From Daphnia pulex (lineage: Eukaryota > Arthropoda > Branchiopoda > Diplostraca > Daphniidae), in the NCBI RefSeq assembly GCF_021134715.1, contig NC_060025.1:434001-498000 (forward strand): a stretch of DNA of 64,000 bases. The letters run 5' to 3'. A program made the translations under genes and the position numbers. This document shows, in pieces, positions 36,220-47,445 of this stretch; position 1 is the first letter of the stretch, and every line of letters starts with the position of its first letter. The notes under the pieces were generated by a model. It was not told where the DNA came from and did no database searches. It saw nothing but the letters and a program-made list of their open reading frames with translations.

Positions 36220-36719
36220 ATAGTCTGGGAGCTGGGTGACCAAAAAATGATTTTTGTTTAGCAAAAGGTTTGAGGCTAAAATGTGGTTAGGGGGGGTATG
36301 ACACACACGAAAAGCCACGTCTGTCGACTGGCGGCCGAGGCGTTCAAGCGTGACGCGATCCCGAAATCGGCGTGAACGGTAAAAAAATCAACTTTGTTTA
36401 GCAAGCCCAAATTATATCTTAAAAAATAGAGGGATATCAACTTTATTTAGTTTCCGACAGACAGACGTCATAATCTGGGGCCTTGGGGCCATCAGACGTC
36501 GGTGTGTAAGAAATTTTACGAAATTTCAGTAAATTGTGAAAATGGCAACGCTGCATCCTAAGCGCCTAATTTTAAATAGAGAGAGTTGGGGAGGATCTGT
36601 GAGTTTTTAACTAAGTAAATGTGAACAGAAAATGCATTTTTCGGTTTTTTAAATAAGATTATGCATTTATTTTGTTTAACTGATAATTTTTTGATTATTT
36701 GGTTAGTGTAATTTGGTTG

Positions 36720-36923
36720 CTAAATTTTTGGCGGTTCAAATTTCTTCCCTATGTAACCCGCTTTTTTTCTGCTCCTCTGTCGTAAATGCATACCGAACGT
36801 CACGGGAAACCCTTGACTAACATACGTTATGGTTTTCCCCTGTATTAGCATGGGTTGTTCCCCGCTTATGTGTATGCGCTTTGATGATATCGGAAACAAA
36901 CGCCAATCGGAGCTATCGACCAA
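36720..36923 (-). other. Open frame repeated in both foldback arms (left copy)
   Basis: A frame of about 66 codons, starting at a non-ATG codon and ending RKKAGYIGKKFEPPKI, is present in both arms with the same translation. No known domain is recognised. Identity of the frames follows from near-identity of the arms, so it is not evidence of selection. Confidence 0.3.
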
Positions 36924-36971
36924 TACTCGTTCTTCTTCTTCTTTCTTTTTGACGATATCTTTTAAGTATAT

Positions 36972-37225
36972 TACTTATTTATACTATAGGCTACATATAG
37001 GCCTACTTGTGTATAGTTTCCCCGTGCTGTTGAAGAGAGACGGGACTCTCTCTGGTTGTCCCGCGGCCAACCACTTGCCCATCCGCATCGAATAAATCGG
37101 ACGCTTCACGCTATTGCAGCTGGAGTTGGTGTCGACCAATTTGATCCGATCGACGACGACGGCCAACGATGTCAACCGTTTGGTTTCTTATTCTCGCTAT
37201 ATTGACGCAACAGAGAGAGTCTTAT
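36972..37225. mobile_element. Insertion present only in the left foldback arm
   Basis: The right arm reads straight from one side of this segment to the other. TATAT-type sequence borders it on both sides, compatible with a short target duplication or with a deletion in the other arm. It has no terminal inverted repeat that I can see and no protein-coding content. It contains one TAGGCCTA (36998-37005). Confidence 0.5.
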
Positions 37226-37260
37226 ATATATTATATAGCACCGTAGGACTATAATAGACA

Positions 37261-38205
37261 TGATAAATGAGCGGAAAGAGATGGATGTGCCACTATATCG
37301 CAACAACCTGTTGATGCGCTGGTCACACCGTCACGAGCACGTCAGTATTTTCTGTTATCATTTGGTTCAGTAAAAAATAAGCTGGCGAGAAAGATTCATG
37401 AATAAATAAGTAAAATAGGGCAGTTTGACTGCCGTCACCTTGACGTGATGTCGTATAGAAGAAAAATAAGAAATTTGATAACGCGATCCATCGAGGGTCC
37501 GGCCCAATTTTCGATTCCGGAGAAAACTCGAGTCTGTCACGTCCGAGAGATATTGAGCTGGGCATATTTACAACTATTATATAGAGATGTGCTGGTTGTG
37601 TGACCAGCCTTTATTTTTTAAGGGCTCACACGCTGTTGCTGACCCGGTCCTGTGTGTTTTAGGTTGGTCACGAGCCCTCGGAGCATTTTTGCCCGACTAT
37701 ATAGAAATTTATTTATTTTTATATTTTGGGTGGCGATTGGTGGTACACAGCGCAACCTTCCAGGACCGCAACCCTGACTCCGAAAAGCCATAGGGGGTTA
37801 GCTCCGTATGCATGCATACGGTCGTGATTGCAATCACGACCTTGTGGCAGGCCCTTCTTTCAAGCACAGACGACTGCTGCTATACGTAGAGTAGTGATGG
37901 ACACAATCAGCCGCGGGAAAAGATATGAGAAGCCACACAAGAGACCAAAATTTCGAAAGAATAAAAAAAGAGAAAACGTTTGGTGATTGGATTGATGCAT
38001 CCAAATAAAAAAATCAAAGAAAAAAGAATCTCTTGGACATTTTCGATTCAATATAGGTTAATGGGTATTTAGGCCTGATGCCGTCTTATATTTTCTAACA
38101 GAAAAGAAAAAAGAATTGAAAAACTCCGGGCGGAAAAACGAATGTCTTTCGAAATGGAGGGAGTGAGTCATTAAAACGTAAGAAGTTTAGGTATATTATT
38201 TGGAA
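37261..38205. other. Central spacer of the foldback element
   Basis: About 945 bases between the arms. No frame resembles a transposase or reverse transcriptase. Near its middle are two abutting perfect palindromes (37804-37841). If the element once moved, it would have needed enzymes from elsewhere. Confidence 0.55.
37804..37841. repeat. Two abutting perfect palindromes (18 and 22 bases)
   Basis: CCGTATGCATGCATACGG (37804-37821) is an exact 18-base palindrome. It shares two bases with the 22-base palindrome at 37820-37841, which reads GGTCGTGATTG followed by its exact reverse complement. Neither has a spacer, so each could form a cruciform. Confidence 0.95.
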
Positions 38206-38490
38206 GTTGTCTATTATAGTCCTACGGTGCTATATAATATATACTTAAAAGATATCGTCAAAAAGAAAGAAGAAGAAGAACGAGTATTGGTCGATAGCTC
38301 CGATTGGCGTTTGTTTCCGATATCATCAAAGCGCATACACATAAGCGGGGAACAACCCATGCTAATACAGGGGAAAACCATAACGTATGTTAGTCAAGGG
38401 TTTCCCGTGACGTTCGGTATGCATTTACGACAGAGGAGCAGAAAAAAAGCGGGTTACATAGGGAAGAAATTTGAACCGCCAAAAATTTAG
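38200..38490 (+). other. Open frame repeated in both foldback arms (right copy)
   Basis: This copy has an ATG (MEVVYYSPTVLYNIYLK) and about 96 codons, because the right arm lacks the insertion. The last 66 residues equal the left-arm frame. The product is unknown, with a basic C-terminus. Confidence 0.3.
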
Positions 38491-38979
38491 CAACCAAATT
38501 ACACTAACCAAATAATCAAAAAATTATCAGTTAAACAAAATAAATGCAAAAAAACCGAAAAATGCATTTTCTGTTCACATTTACTTAGTTAAAAACTCAC
38601 AGATCCTCCCCAACTCTCTCTATTTAAAATTAGGCGCTTAGGATGCAGCGTTGCCATTTTCACAATTTACTGAAATTTCGTAAAATTTCTTACACACCGA
38701 CGTCTGATGGCCCCAAGGCCCCAGATTATGACGTCTGTCTGTCGGAAACTAAATAAAGTTGATATCCCTCTATTTTTTAAGATATAATTTGGGCTTGCTA
38801 AACAAAGTTGATTTTTTTACCGTTCACGCCGATTTCGGGATCGCGTCACGCTTGAACGCCTCGGCCGCCAGTCGACAGACGTGGCTTTTCGTGTGTGTCA
38901 TACCCCCCCTAACCACATTTTAGCCTCAAACCTTTTGCTAAACAAAAATCATTTTTTGGTCACCCAGCTCCCAGACTAT
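38206..38979. repeat. Right arm of the foldback element
   Basis: An uninterrupted inverted copy of the left arm, ending CCCAGACTAT at 38979. Its inner end (38206-38240) matches the segment at 37226-37260, beyond the left-arm insertion, so both pieces of the left arm are joined here. The very low divergence implies recent formation or gene conversion. Confidence 0.9.
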
Positions 38980-39388
38980 GATTCTTCAGGGCGTAAAACT
39001 TACACTAACTAAATCGTTAACGGTTTAAGGGGCACTAATTTTACAGTTAAAAACAAATTGTTTGAAATTCCCCACCCTAGATGGCGAAGGCGTCAAGCTA
39101 CTGAATGAAATAATGAAGTGCTTAAGTTAAAAACACGCCATTTCAAATCTAATTGATCAAATCTATGACCGATTGAATAAGCCACCTGGTTGTGGCATTA
39201 TTCTAAGCCTGAATAATGATTAATTCCTGCATTGAAATGTATCGAAAAATAAATTTGAATTCAACCTTTTTAATTTAAGGTTTATTCTTATGTCATTCCA
39301 TATACGCCACAAACCCTCTGTAATAATCCATTACTGACTTGTCTGCCATTATCATTTCCAGACGCTGTTATATCTAGTGCTAGCAACA
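38980..39388. other. Boundary between the foldback element and the gene-poor region
   Basis: No gene. A CTCF-like core TAGATGGCG is at 39078-39086. A pyrimidine-rich acceptor (CATTTCCAG) ends at 39360, just before the candidate exon with ATG at 39389. Confidence 0.4.
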
Positions 39389-39631
39389 ATGGAATCTAAT
39401 AAAGGAACTAAGGAGGACAATGTCAAGAACTCATTGGAAACAAAAGGCCCACAACAGATTTTAAAAAATGCAAATGGCGAAGTAATAAGTTTGGAATGCC
39501 TTGCTGATGCGCTGTCCGTGGGGAAAGTTGATGAGAGATCCGCTCGCAGGATTGATACAACCTCGCATTTTTGGTTGTTTTTTTTTAGGGTGCGGTACAT
39601 GGTTTGTTTTGAGAAGATATTTTGTGGATGA
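39389..39631 (+). CDS. Candidate coding exon of unknown gene
   Basis: After a good acceptor at 39360, an ATG opens MESNKGTKEDNVKNSLETKG, then VISLECLADALSVGKVDERS. This hydrophilic stretch looks more protein-like than the flanking frames. After about 55 codons it turns into T-rich sequence (TTTGGTTGTTTTTTTTTAG), itself acceptor-like, so the coding part probably ends near 39550. I could not find a clean donor. Family not recognised; chance is possible. Confidence 0.3.
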   Translation: MESNKGTKEDNVKNSLETKGPQQILKNANGEVISLECLADALSVGKVDERSARRIDTTSHFWLFFFRVRYMVCFEKIFCG

Positions 39632-39941
39632 CTAGAGAGTGTCGAGAGAAACTTATTCTTTTTGTTTTGTGTGCTGTTTCATTTTATGCCGACCGTATAG
39701 ACGTCTGGAAAGGTTGAAATGGCATCACACAGGGCCGAGGCGGATGGAAAGATGAAAAAATATGGAAAGAAAAGGCAAAAGGAGGGATGAGTGGTGCAGT
39801 GAGTGTTCCAGGATCTACTATATACAGAGTTGGGAGTGCACATGGATATATAGGCAAAGGCAAGATGCATAGTATAAGACGACGAGGAGGGGGAGAGAGA
39901 GTTTGTGGGATGATGTTTCTTCCGCTGGTTTGGTTCAGGTG

Positions 39942-40053
39942 ACGACGAGTCAAGATGGCGTCTGGAAATTACCCCAGTGCCTGTCCGGTCGATTCGCCAA
40001 GCCAGCCGAATAACGAGCCACGTCAACTCGAATCTCGTCACGCCATTCAACTC
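39942..40053 (+). CDS. Candidate first coding exon of unknown gene
   Basis: A good acceptor (TGGTTCAG) ends at 39938-39939. The ATG at 39955 sits in a favourable context (GTCAAGATGGCG) and opens MASGNYPSACPVDSPSQPNN, followed by EPRQLESRHAIQL, then a possible donor (CTC|GTAGAT) after 40053, phase 0. If real, the following gene-poor tract would be its long intron. The protein is not recognised and no second exon was found. Confidence 0.35.
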
Positions 40054-43000
40054 GTAGATATAGTGCCGCAACCGAGAGATAGTCCTCCCGTCGGCTGTGC
40101 TGGCTTTTCTTCACCTTGCCCTCCTCGCTCTCTGCTCTTATATCTATTCCTATATACATGTACATGTATATGTATTTATACTTGGACATTGCCTGACAAT
40201 CTCTAGCATCATTGCTCTCCGCATATATAGGCATCGTGTCTCCGTACAGTCTCTCTTAGCCCAAATAAATCTGAATACATGCGAGTGTCTATTCTGTACA
40301 TTTAAATATTAAGAACCCATCAGGAGGAGCCCGAATCCATGTCACATCTTCTACATGTACACAGCAGCAGCCTCTCATTGGCAATATTTCAATCCAATTG
40401 TATATACTATAATATGGAGGAATCTCATTAAGGGAGGCAGAAAAAGAGAATGGCACAAACAAGGAAAGAAAAAGAAAAAATCATCAAAAAACTTTGTCGA
40501 AGAAGAAGAGGAGCCGACACTATGGCGCCTTTGTGGCCGCTGCTGATGTGCCTGGCCGATGTATTCACGCTCCGATGGACAACCAGAAAAAACTCTTGAA
40601 AATACGTACACAGCCGAGTTGATGCCGGGGTTCTCTTGTGCTGGTCGACGGAATCCTCCAGCAGCAAACAAACACACACAAGGCGTCGTCGGAAACGCAT
40701 ATAGGTATACAGGTCTCCAAGGGAAATGTTTGTCGCCCATTACATTTACGTGTGTAGGCCGGTCCACCTTATAGATAGAGAAAGAAAGAAATGAAATATA
40801 TTTTTCCAACATATACTACAACAAAACAAACAAGAGAGACTATATATCCTTTTTGACCAGCAAAAGCGGCCGGCGATCGGAACACAGCCGATTTTTCTTT
40901 CCTTTTTGGGGCTCTGAGCCGCTCTCATCCCATCACTACATGCACGTTGTTTGCTGCTGCTGATGTCGGCTTGTCAACATTTTTTCCTCGTTTGATTTGT
41001 ACAATGCGCGTGTGATCCCTTGTTGTTTCCTATATACTATGATGAGGTATGTGGATCAGCAGCAGTGGAGTATAGAGAGATTCGGCTTATTCAGTTATAT
41101 TCATTAGCCAAACCCTTTTGTGACTGCGGCTTGCCATTTATCTGAAACCGGAGATAGAGGCCGACGATCGCGTCCCTCCTACTTTTTGGTATTATTTCTT
41201 TAAGGGGTTTCTTTTTAAATGCGTGTATAGCTCAAACTTGTGTGTTTGTCAGCTGATGGTCGCACAGCGGGAGATGCGACACCTTTTTTTTTCGTCTCCT
41301 ATGTATATCGGCAAAACTTATTGCCATCGGCAACTCGCAGCCGTACATCAATGGAACCCAAAAAATGAATTTGTTCGCGACGAAATATATAGAAACCTAT
41401 GCCAAGCATAAAACAAATTTCTCCCATGTAAGTATACATGGGAGATGATGTGTTTCATTCCCAAATATCCCACCCTTTTCTCTATAGATAGATTTATTAT
41501 TATTCCCTCGGCCGTCGCTTCTCCTATGCTGGCCCATCACACAATGGGCTCGATAATGCCTCATTGTCGCAACAAACAGAGCTCACACTGTTCAGACCCA
41601 TGTATAGTACATACCCCTTTTTACTTCTTATATGTACATGCTGGGCCACCAATTTCCCTTTCGATGGTATTTTTCTTTAGGCTGGGTGCAGAGTAAATGG
41701 GATACATATTATTGGCTCCGATGTGTGTGTGTGTATACACTCGATATTCGCTCAAGCATGGCAGTGGAGCCCACTATTAATACACGGAGCCCACCACCTA
41801 TATCGTCCACTCCCTGCCGTATTTATTACCCTCCGAATATAGCGTGGAAAAACAAACACAAAACAAGATGAAGAAGGGCTCGACCCATGGCGCCCAATAA
41901 ATATATCAACTAAAATTTATCTATTCCCTATAGATTTGGTATATCATAATCATTGCCCAGCAGACAACTATACCCTTAATAAAAATAAATTTCCGTACCT
42001 TTATTTCATTGATTTGTTGGACGATTGGAATGCGCCAGCCGGCCGACAAACAGGTGTGTCGTCTCCTGGTTTTCAATGCGGCACAGTCTATAGCCAATCG
42101 CTCGCGGTGGGAATAGAATGAAGAGAAAAACCTAGAAGAAGAAGACGGTATGAGCTTCTGTTCTCTTTGAAAAAAATAAAAAATGTCTACATCTTCTGGC
42201 CGAGAATATGTCCCATGCATTTTGTCCCCCCATTATTTACTGATTTCCATTGATGGTGATGGACAAAAGAAATAACCGGCGGCCCTACGAGAGCTCTATG
42301 CCGTCAAGGAAATTGGCAGGTTCAATAGCAAACCCAAACGGTATACTCTCTATACATATACAAGGTCTCTATATCTTCATCTCTTGAAAGAAGAAGAAGA
42401 AGAAGAAAAAAGGGGTACAGTGTCGAAAGGATTAGTCGGCCGTCTCCAACACAAAAATACAACCTGGGACAGCACCCTGGGATCTCTAATACGTCTGTAT
42501 AGGTATACAAAAATAAAATAAAAACGAAGAAATCGGCAGGGATTTTGACATTTTAGAGGCTTTGATTTTCTTGTGTGTGTTTAATAACGACGACAATATG
42601 TGAGCTGTGCACGGATAGTATATATAGAGAAACTTAACATGTTTCGCTATACAAGAAGTTTGGCTGCTCCTTGACGGTTGTTTTTTTCTCTCCTATACGA
42701 CGTCTTCCTTCTATTTATTCCGTGCAGTCCAGAAAACGAAACAAACATCAAAGGGAGAGAAAAAGAAGAGCCAACAATGGCCCTCTCGTCTTAGCAGTAT
42801 CGTCTTTGATGTTTCAATTTGCTAGACACGCAGCCCCCCCCTGTACACACACACAGATATATAATGGAGGACCCATATAACTGAATCCCTTGTCGTCCGA
42901 TATGTTTTTTGAGCAACTGGCTCCCAACTAAAATTGAAAACGGAAAAACAAACGAAATGAAACTAAGCTCCAAATTTGTCAGTTATAGAGACAAAGATAT

Positions 43001-46000
43001 AATAATGAGGTCCGCATCCATATGTCTGCCCCCCTATTCTGTTTGAAAGCACATGAGCTCTAATGCCTGAAACATTACGTCAAATGAAATCGAATAATAA
43101 AAGGCAAGACGCAAGGAAACAAAAGGGGCGGACCGTATACACAGAGTTATTGTTTGATTATAACGGCCGATCTTATGGACGTCAACCACTATACACACAT
43201 CATAAAAGAGAAAAACATATAGCTTGTCAGTGAAGCGGAATAGACGTGATTCAGTCATGTTTTTCCTTATTATATTCTCTTTCTTGTCTATTTTCTACGT
43301 GCTGGAAAGATCCTGCGCAAAGGACGTCACATCTAAAATACATCCGCACACCACCCCGTCCGTGTGTGTGCTGAATGTTTGTGTGTGTATTTATGAATTA
43401 TGATGGATATTTATTCAATTTTTAAAAGGGTCTTTTGTGGGCAGAAAAGGTCGGCTCCTCTCATGGTCGACTGGTACATAACGTTTTCCATCAAAGAAGA
43501 AGAGGACGAGCTGACTATATAACGGATAGAATATGAGGACGACTGTGCGCTGAGGCTCTCCCAAAGAGAATGGAAACTATGCGCCGGCATCTCTCGACAA
43601 TGGACTATAGACCCTCTCAGACTGGCGCTCTGCTGCTGTTGTTGCTGGTTCTTCCCTCTGTTTTCCCTGTTGGAGCGATGTGCTGTGTGGATGAAACAAC
43701 CCCTCGGCTCAATGAGCTCACCGTCCTATGAAATCACGTCACAACCTTCTGCACACTTGACTGCGGCTGCATAAAAGATCATTGGCTCTACCCAAAAAAT
43801 AAAAAAAAAAAACCTCTCGGCTCTCGCAGTGATGAACTCGAATCAAGGGGGGATTTTTCCTTTTCTTCTATTTTTTCGTATTTTTCTTCCTATAGATATT
43901 ATTATTCCTCTTCTTCTTCTTCTTCTTCCTATTCTGTACACGTCGCCGGTCTTTTTCATTATCATCATTCCATTCTCATCATAGAGTTTCGCATAGAGCA
44001 ACTGCTGCTGCAGCCTATACACACACGCTGTTTTAATACAAATTGATACGAGAATTTCCCCCATCACAGCATATATAAGAGAGAGACTAAAAGAAAAATA
44101 AAAGAACTATTATATTATTATTATTATTACAACGACTCTAAGAGCTCTAAGCCACACGCTGAGATCTCTTGAAAGCACGTGCCTGAGGACTTGTATATAT
44201 TTAGACATGCTTACACGAGAGAGTACTGTACATAGATCGAATATTGAATGAGATGTCAATGAGCAGCAGCAGCAACCGTTGAGTTCATTATTCAAAGCGG
44301 CTCGAGCGTGAACCCAGATTGACTTTTCATATCACATTTATTCTATTCTTATAGATTATGCGACTCGAGTATGACAAAAATTAGCTTATGCCAGGGTTTT
44401 AGACCAGTCTTATGTAATAATGAATGAATTCTTGCGTGAATTATAATTCGTTATAGGCCTACAGACGTCATTCAGTATACCAAAAGCAGCAGGTTTTTTT
44501 TGCTTCTCTATTTGTACATGTACATAGGGGGAAAGGGCTGGAGGTGTCGACTGTGTGTGGAATGGGCGACAGACGGGCGCGACGAATTTCGACCGAGGGC
44601 CGAGCAACGCGCTCGAGTGGCAAAGAGCATTATTGCGAATTGGATACTTGATCTGATAACGCCCCTCTATCTGGCCGCCCATCTCTCCCTATATAGAGCC
44701 CACACACAGCATAGTATACTCCCCCGACGATGTATTAGAAATAAAAATAAATCTAAAAAATCACAATCTCACAAGCGTGGACCCCACAAATATCGTCGCC
44801 ATCGTCTGAGCTGGAAATCGAATTGACCGAGACCCCCACCACCACCACCACCTTTTTCCGATTGATGCACGTTTCTCTCTCTCCTGCCCTATATGTCCTG
44901 AATTAAGGTCGCCGAAATACAATTTCTCCATCTATATATTATATCTGTTTTTATTATTATACAACTGTAACGTCATTTACTCGGCGGGCCTAATCATCTA
45001 TACGCAGTCTACACACATAGTCCGCTGGACCCATCACATGTGTAGAAACTAACATATATATAAAACGCAACATCACTTTGAGCGTCGCTTTCCACTCGAC
45101 TTGACCAGTCAGCGTCGGGAGTGCGCCGAGGCCCTTCAACTTCTTATTACAAAAAGGCCTAAAATGACTTTTTCTTATTATTATTATTAGACGGACATTG
45201 AATTTTTTCCACCAATTTTTGAAAGAGAAAATCCCCCTGGACAACGTGAATTATGAAATGTTTTTGGTTGTGTTCCCGGAGAGCTCTGATGTGTGCCATA
45301 TGTTGTGGTGCTGGGATATGTGTAGCGATATTTATCGCCGGGGTGAACCAGAACATGTGAATGATAATATATACAACCTGTCACTTTGTCCAAAAGCTGA
45401 GACTTGTGATGGGGCGCCGGTCCCCTTATACTGTACATGTTGGCGTGTCAAAAACAAATGTACATATAGCCATAGTATTATTATTAGGTATAGAACGCGA
45501 CCGAAATTCCCTGTGCGCCTTTTGCTGCTGTGCCCAGCAGCAGCGCTGCTACTACTTAATCTAAAACCTATAGTTTTATCAGGTTCGAATTACACGCGCC
45601 GAGATCAAAGGCGTGATAGCGCGCGAGCCCTAGTGTGGTGATTGTAACGCTCGTACTCTTTCAACCCTCCCCCCTTTTCCCTATATATTCTTGTATACAT
45701 TTTTATTTATTTATTTTTTAAATAACATATTATTCTGATGGTAGGAAAAAGCTAATGTCTGTCGTCCTGGCTGGCGCCTATACAGTTTCATCGCGCCTTC
45801 AAAAGATAATAATAATTCCAGTGAATATGCAGTATATATACGAATCCCTCGGTGTTACAGGCGTATTGGGTTTCCATCAGGAGACAGTGTGTACGGCCCC
45901 TTTTTAAAAACAAAAAAAAAAACTTGTTTGATGAGTTGCCGTCGTACAAGCCCGACGGGGATATTTAAATGGGAATTTAATATTTAATTGATTTTTAATC

Positions 46001-46139
46001 ATTTCGAATGGACGCTTTTAGAAACAACACTATTTCTCATTCACCAATCTTTATTGGGTACTGATTGTGTGTCTGTTAATGTTTTTAAATTTAATGTTTC
46101 TTGTTTTGTGGAAGAAAAGTCGCAATTGATCAATAAGAA
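40054..46139. other. Gene-poor AT-rich region, part 1
   Basis: About 6 kb with no coding frame carrying splice sites or a domain. Recurrent short motifs are ACATGTACAT-type palindromes (near 40155, 44516), TATATAG runs, short CAG clusters and one TAGGCCTA (44454-44461). A perfect 11-bp hairpin is at 41420-41445. Open frames up to 147 codons look accidental. Confidence 0.45.
41420..41445. repeat. Perfect 11-bp hairpin with a 4-base loop
   Basis: TCTCCCATGTA (41420-41430), loop AGTA, then TACATGGGAGA (41435-41445). The arms are exact reverse complements. The stem is too short for a microRNA precursor on its own and lacks a terminator-type T run. Confidence 0.75.
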
Positions 46140-47445
46140 AATCAAATGGGTGTAGGGTAAACCCAAACAAACAGGGGAGGTGCCCGTGTGTCGGCAGGTC
46201 ACAAAATGTTCAAATGTTTTCGAATTGGATTGTTTAACCCACAGACAAAGTTGTGAGGTACAAAATGGGGCCTGATCTGCAGTCGTTCGACAAACAAGTT
46301 TGTTTTGAAAGAAATCTTTACTGGTGGGAAAAAGAAACGGCAAGAGGCCTAGCTCAGGAATAATTGTGAAATCGTGAATAGGAATAATCTGTGACTACGT
46401 AAAGATTTATAATTGACGCCCCCCACTAGTCAAAAAGGAGGAATAGGGAGATAGTTTTCCTACCTTTATTACTGGAAAATACGGCCAGACATCCATTGGC
46501 AATGTGCGTCATCCATCCATCCATCAGCTGAAAAGTTGAATTACACACCAGACGGAATAGGATAAAAAGGGTGTCCTCGTGAATACACCCACACTCGCAT
46601 GGGCGTACACGAGGACATTTAAAGAAAAGGGGGAGAAGACATCCATAACTTGATTGACATCTGGGTAGTTTCTCCAATGGAACGGATGCTGTTTATCTAA
46701 ATGGAAAATGAGTTGCGAAAAAATATTAACAGAATCAAGTCAGCAACAGTTGAATATGAGACACTGAGTAAACCCTAATTGTTAATAAATAAGAGAATTG
46801 AAGGTTTAGATGTAATACACTGCAATTATGCAAGTCATGCATCATTATTCTAATGTCTAGCAGTTCACAGTGATAATAGACGAAGACAAACCATTACCCA
46901 AGTGATGACCCTGAGATTAATGGTGACGACAGGTCAATAGCAGCACAGGAAAACCTTGAATATCTTGTTATGATGGCTGGCTCTGGCCTAAAACCTGCAC
47001 AAAGGAAAGGGTTACATTGTGCAAACAAAATACTAGGCATCGACATGGGAGCTTACATGATATAAATGCTATTCTCAGGAATCAAAATTTCCACAAATTT
47101 GAAACTTGTTAAGCTCAAATCTCTCTTAAAAACTTCCACAATCATTGCTTTTCTATTCTTGGTAACATTTTCCCGCCAAACAGCCTGGAGTGGAGAGCAT
47201 GGAAACCAGAGTTTGTTGATCACACGACGCTCACATTTTGTGTAGAATTTTATTTGTTTCAGATTTTATTTCTCGTGCAGCCACGTACGTTTACAACAAA
47301 GTGATGGTTCCATTTTCTTTGTAATCTTCGCAGAATCCTCCATTTTTGTCTCTTTTTCGAAACTCGCCTCGAGTAACAAAACGAGAGCAGACGACACTAA
47401 TATTCAAATTTTCTAATTAGTCATCTTAAGATATCGATAGAAATT
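46140..47445 (-). pseudogene. Copy A of an inverted duplicated gene-like segment, Cys-rich exon
   Basis: Read on the minus strand, this segment is homologous to 61055-62400 on the plus strand over its whole length, including a TCGATATCTTAA...GTGTCGTCTGCT start, exon-like blocks and acceptor-like TTTGTGCAG/TTTGCAG sites. The best-kept block, about 46455-46680, has an open frame with a Cys cluster (FFKCPRVRPCECGCIHEDTL) and ends before GGTAGGAAAAC. A possible first exon on the minus strand reads MEDSAKITKKMEPSLCCK near 47340. The family is not recognised. It may be a gene, a pseudogene or the relic of a mobile element; the matching copy is frame-broken. Confidence 0.45.

Larger units (their letters stand above)
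36220..37260. repeat. Left arm of a large foldback element, interrupted by about 255 bases
   Basis: Read on the minus strand this arm matches 38206-38979 almost base for base. It runs from ATAGTCTGGG at 36220 to about 36971 and resumes at about 37226-37260. Between those points lie about 255 bases absent from the right arm, bordered by TATAT on both sides. Another difference is about 11 extra bases near 36650. Flanking bases could give a 3-base target duplication (TGA) if the element starts at TAGTCTGGG, but this is not certain. Confidence 0.9.

Noticed and set aside
36216..38983. Foldback element as a named transposon superfamily
   Set aside because: A TGA target duplication is possible, but no transposase and no diagnostic terminal sequence was recognised, so no superfamily is given.
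41420..41445. Hairpin as a microRNA precursor
   Set aside because: The stem is only 11 bp and no known microRNA seed was recognised.
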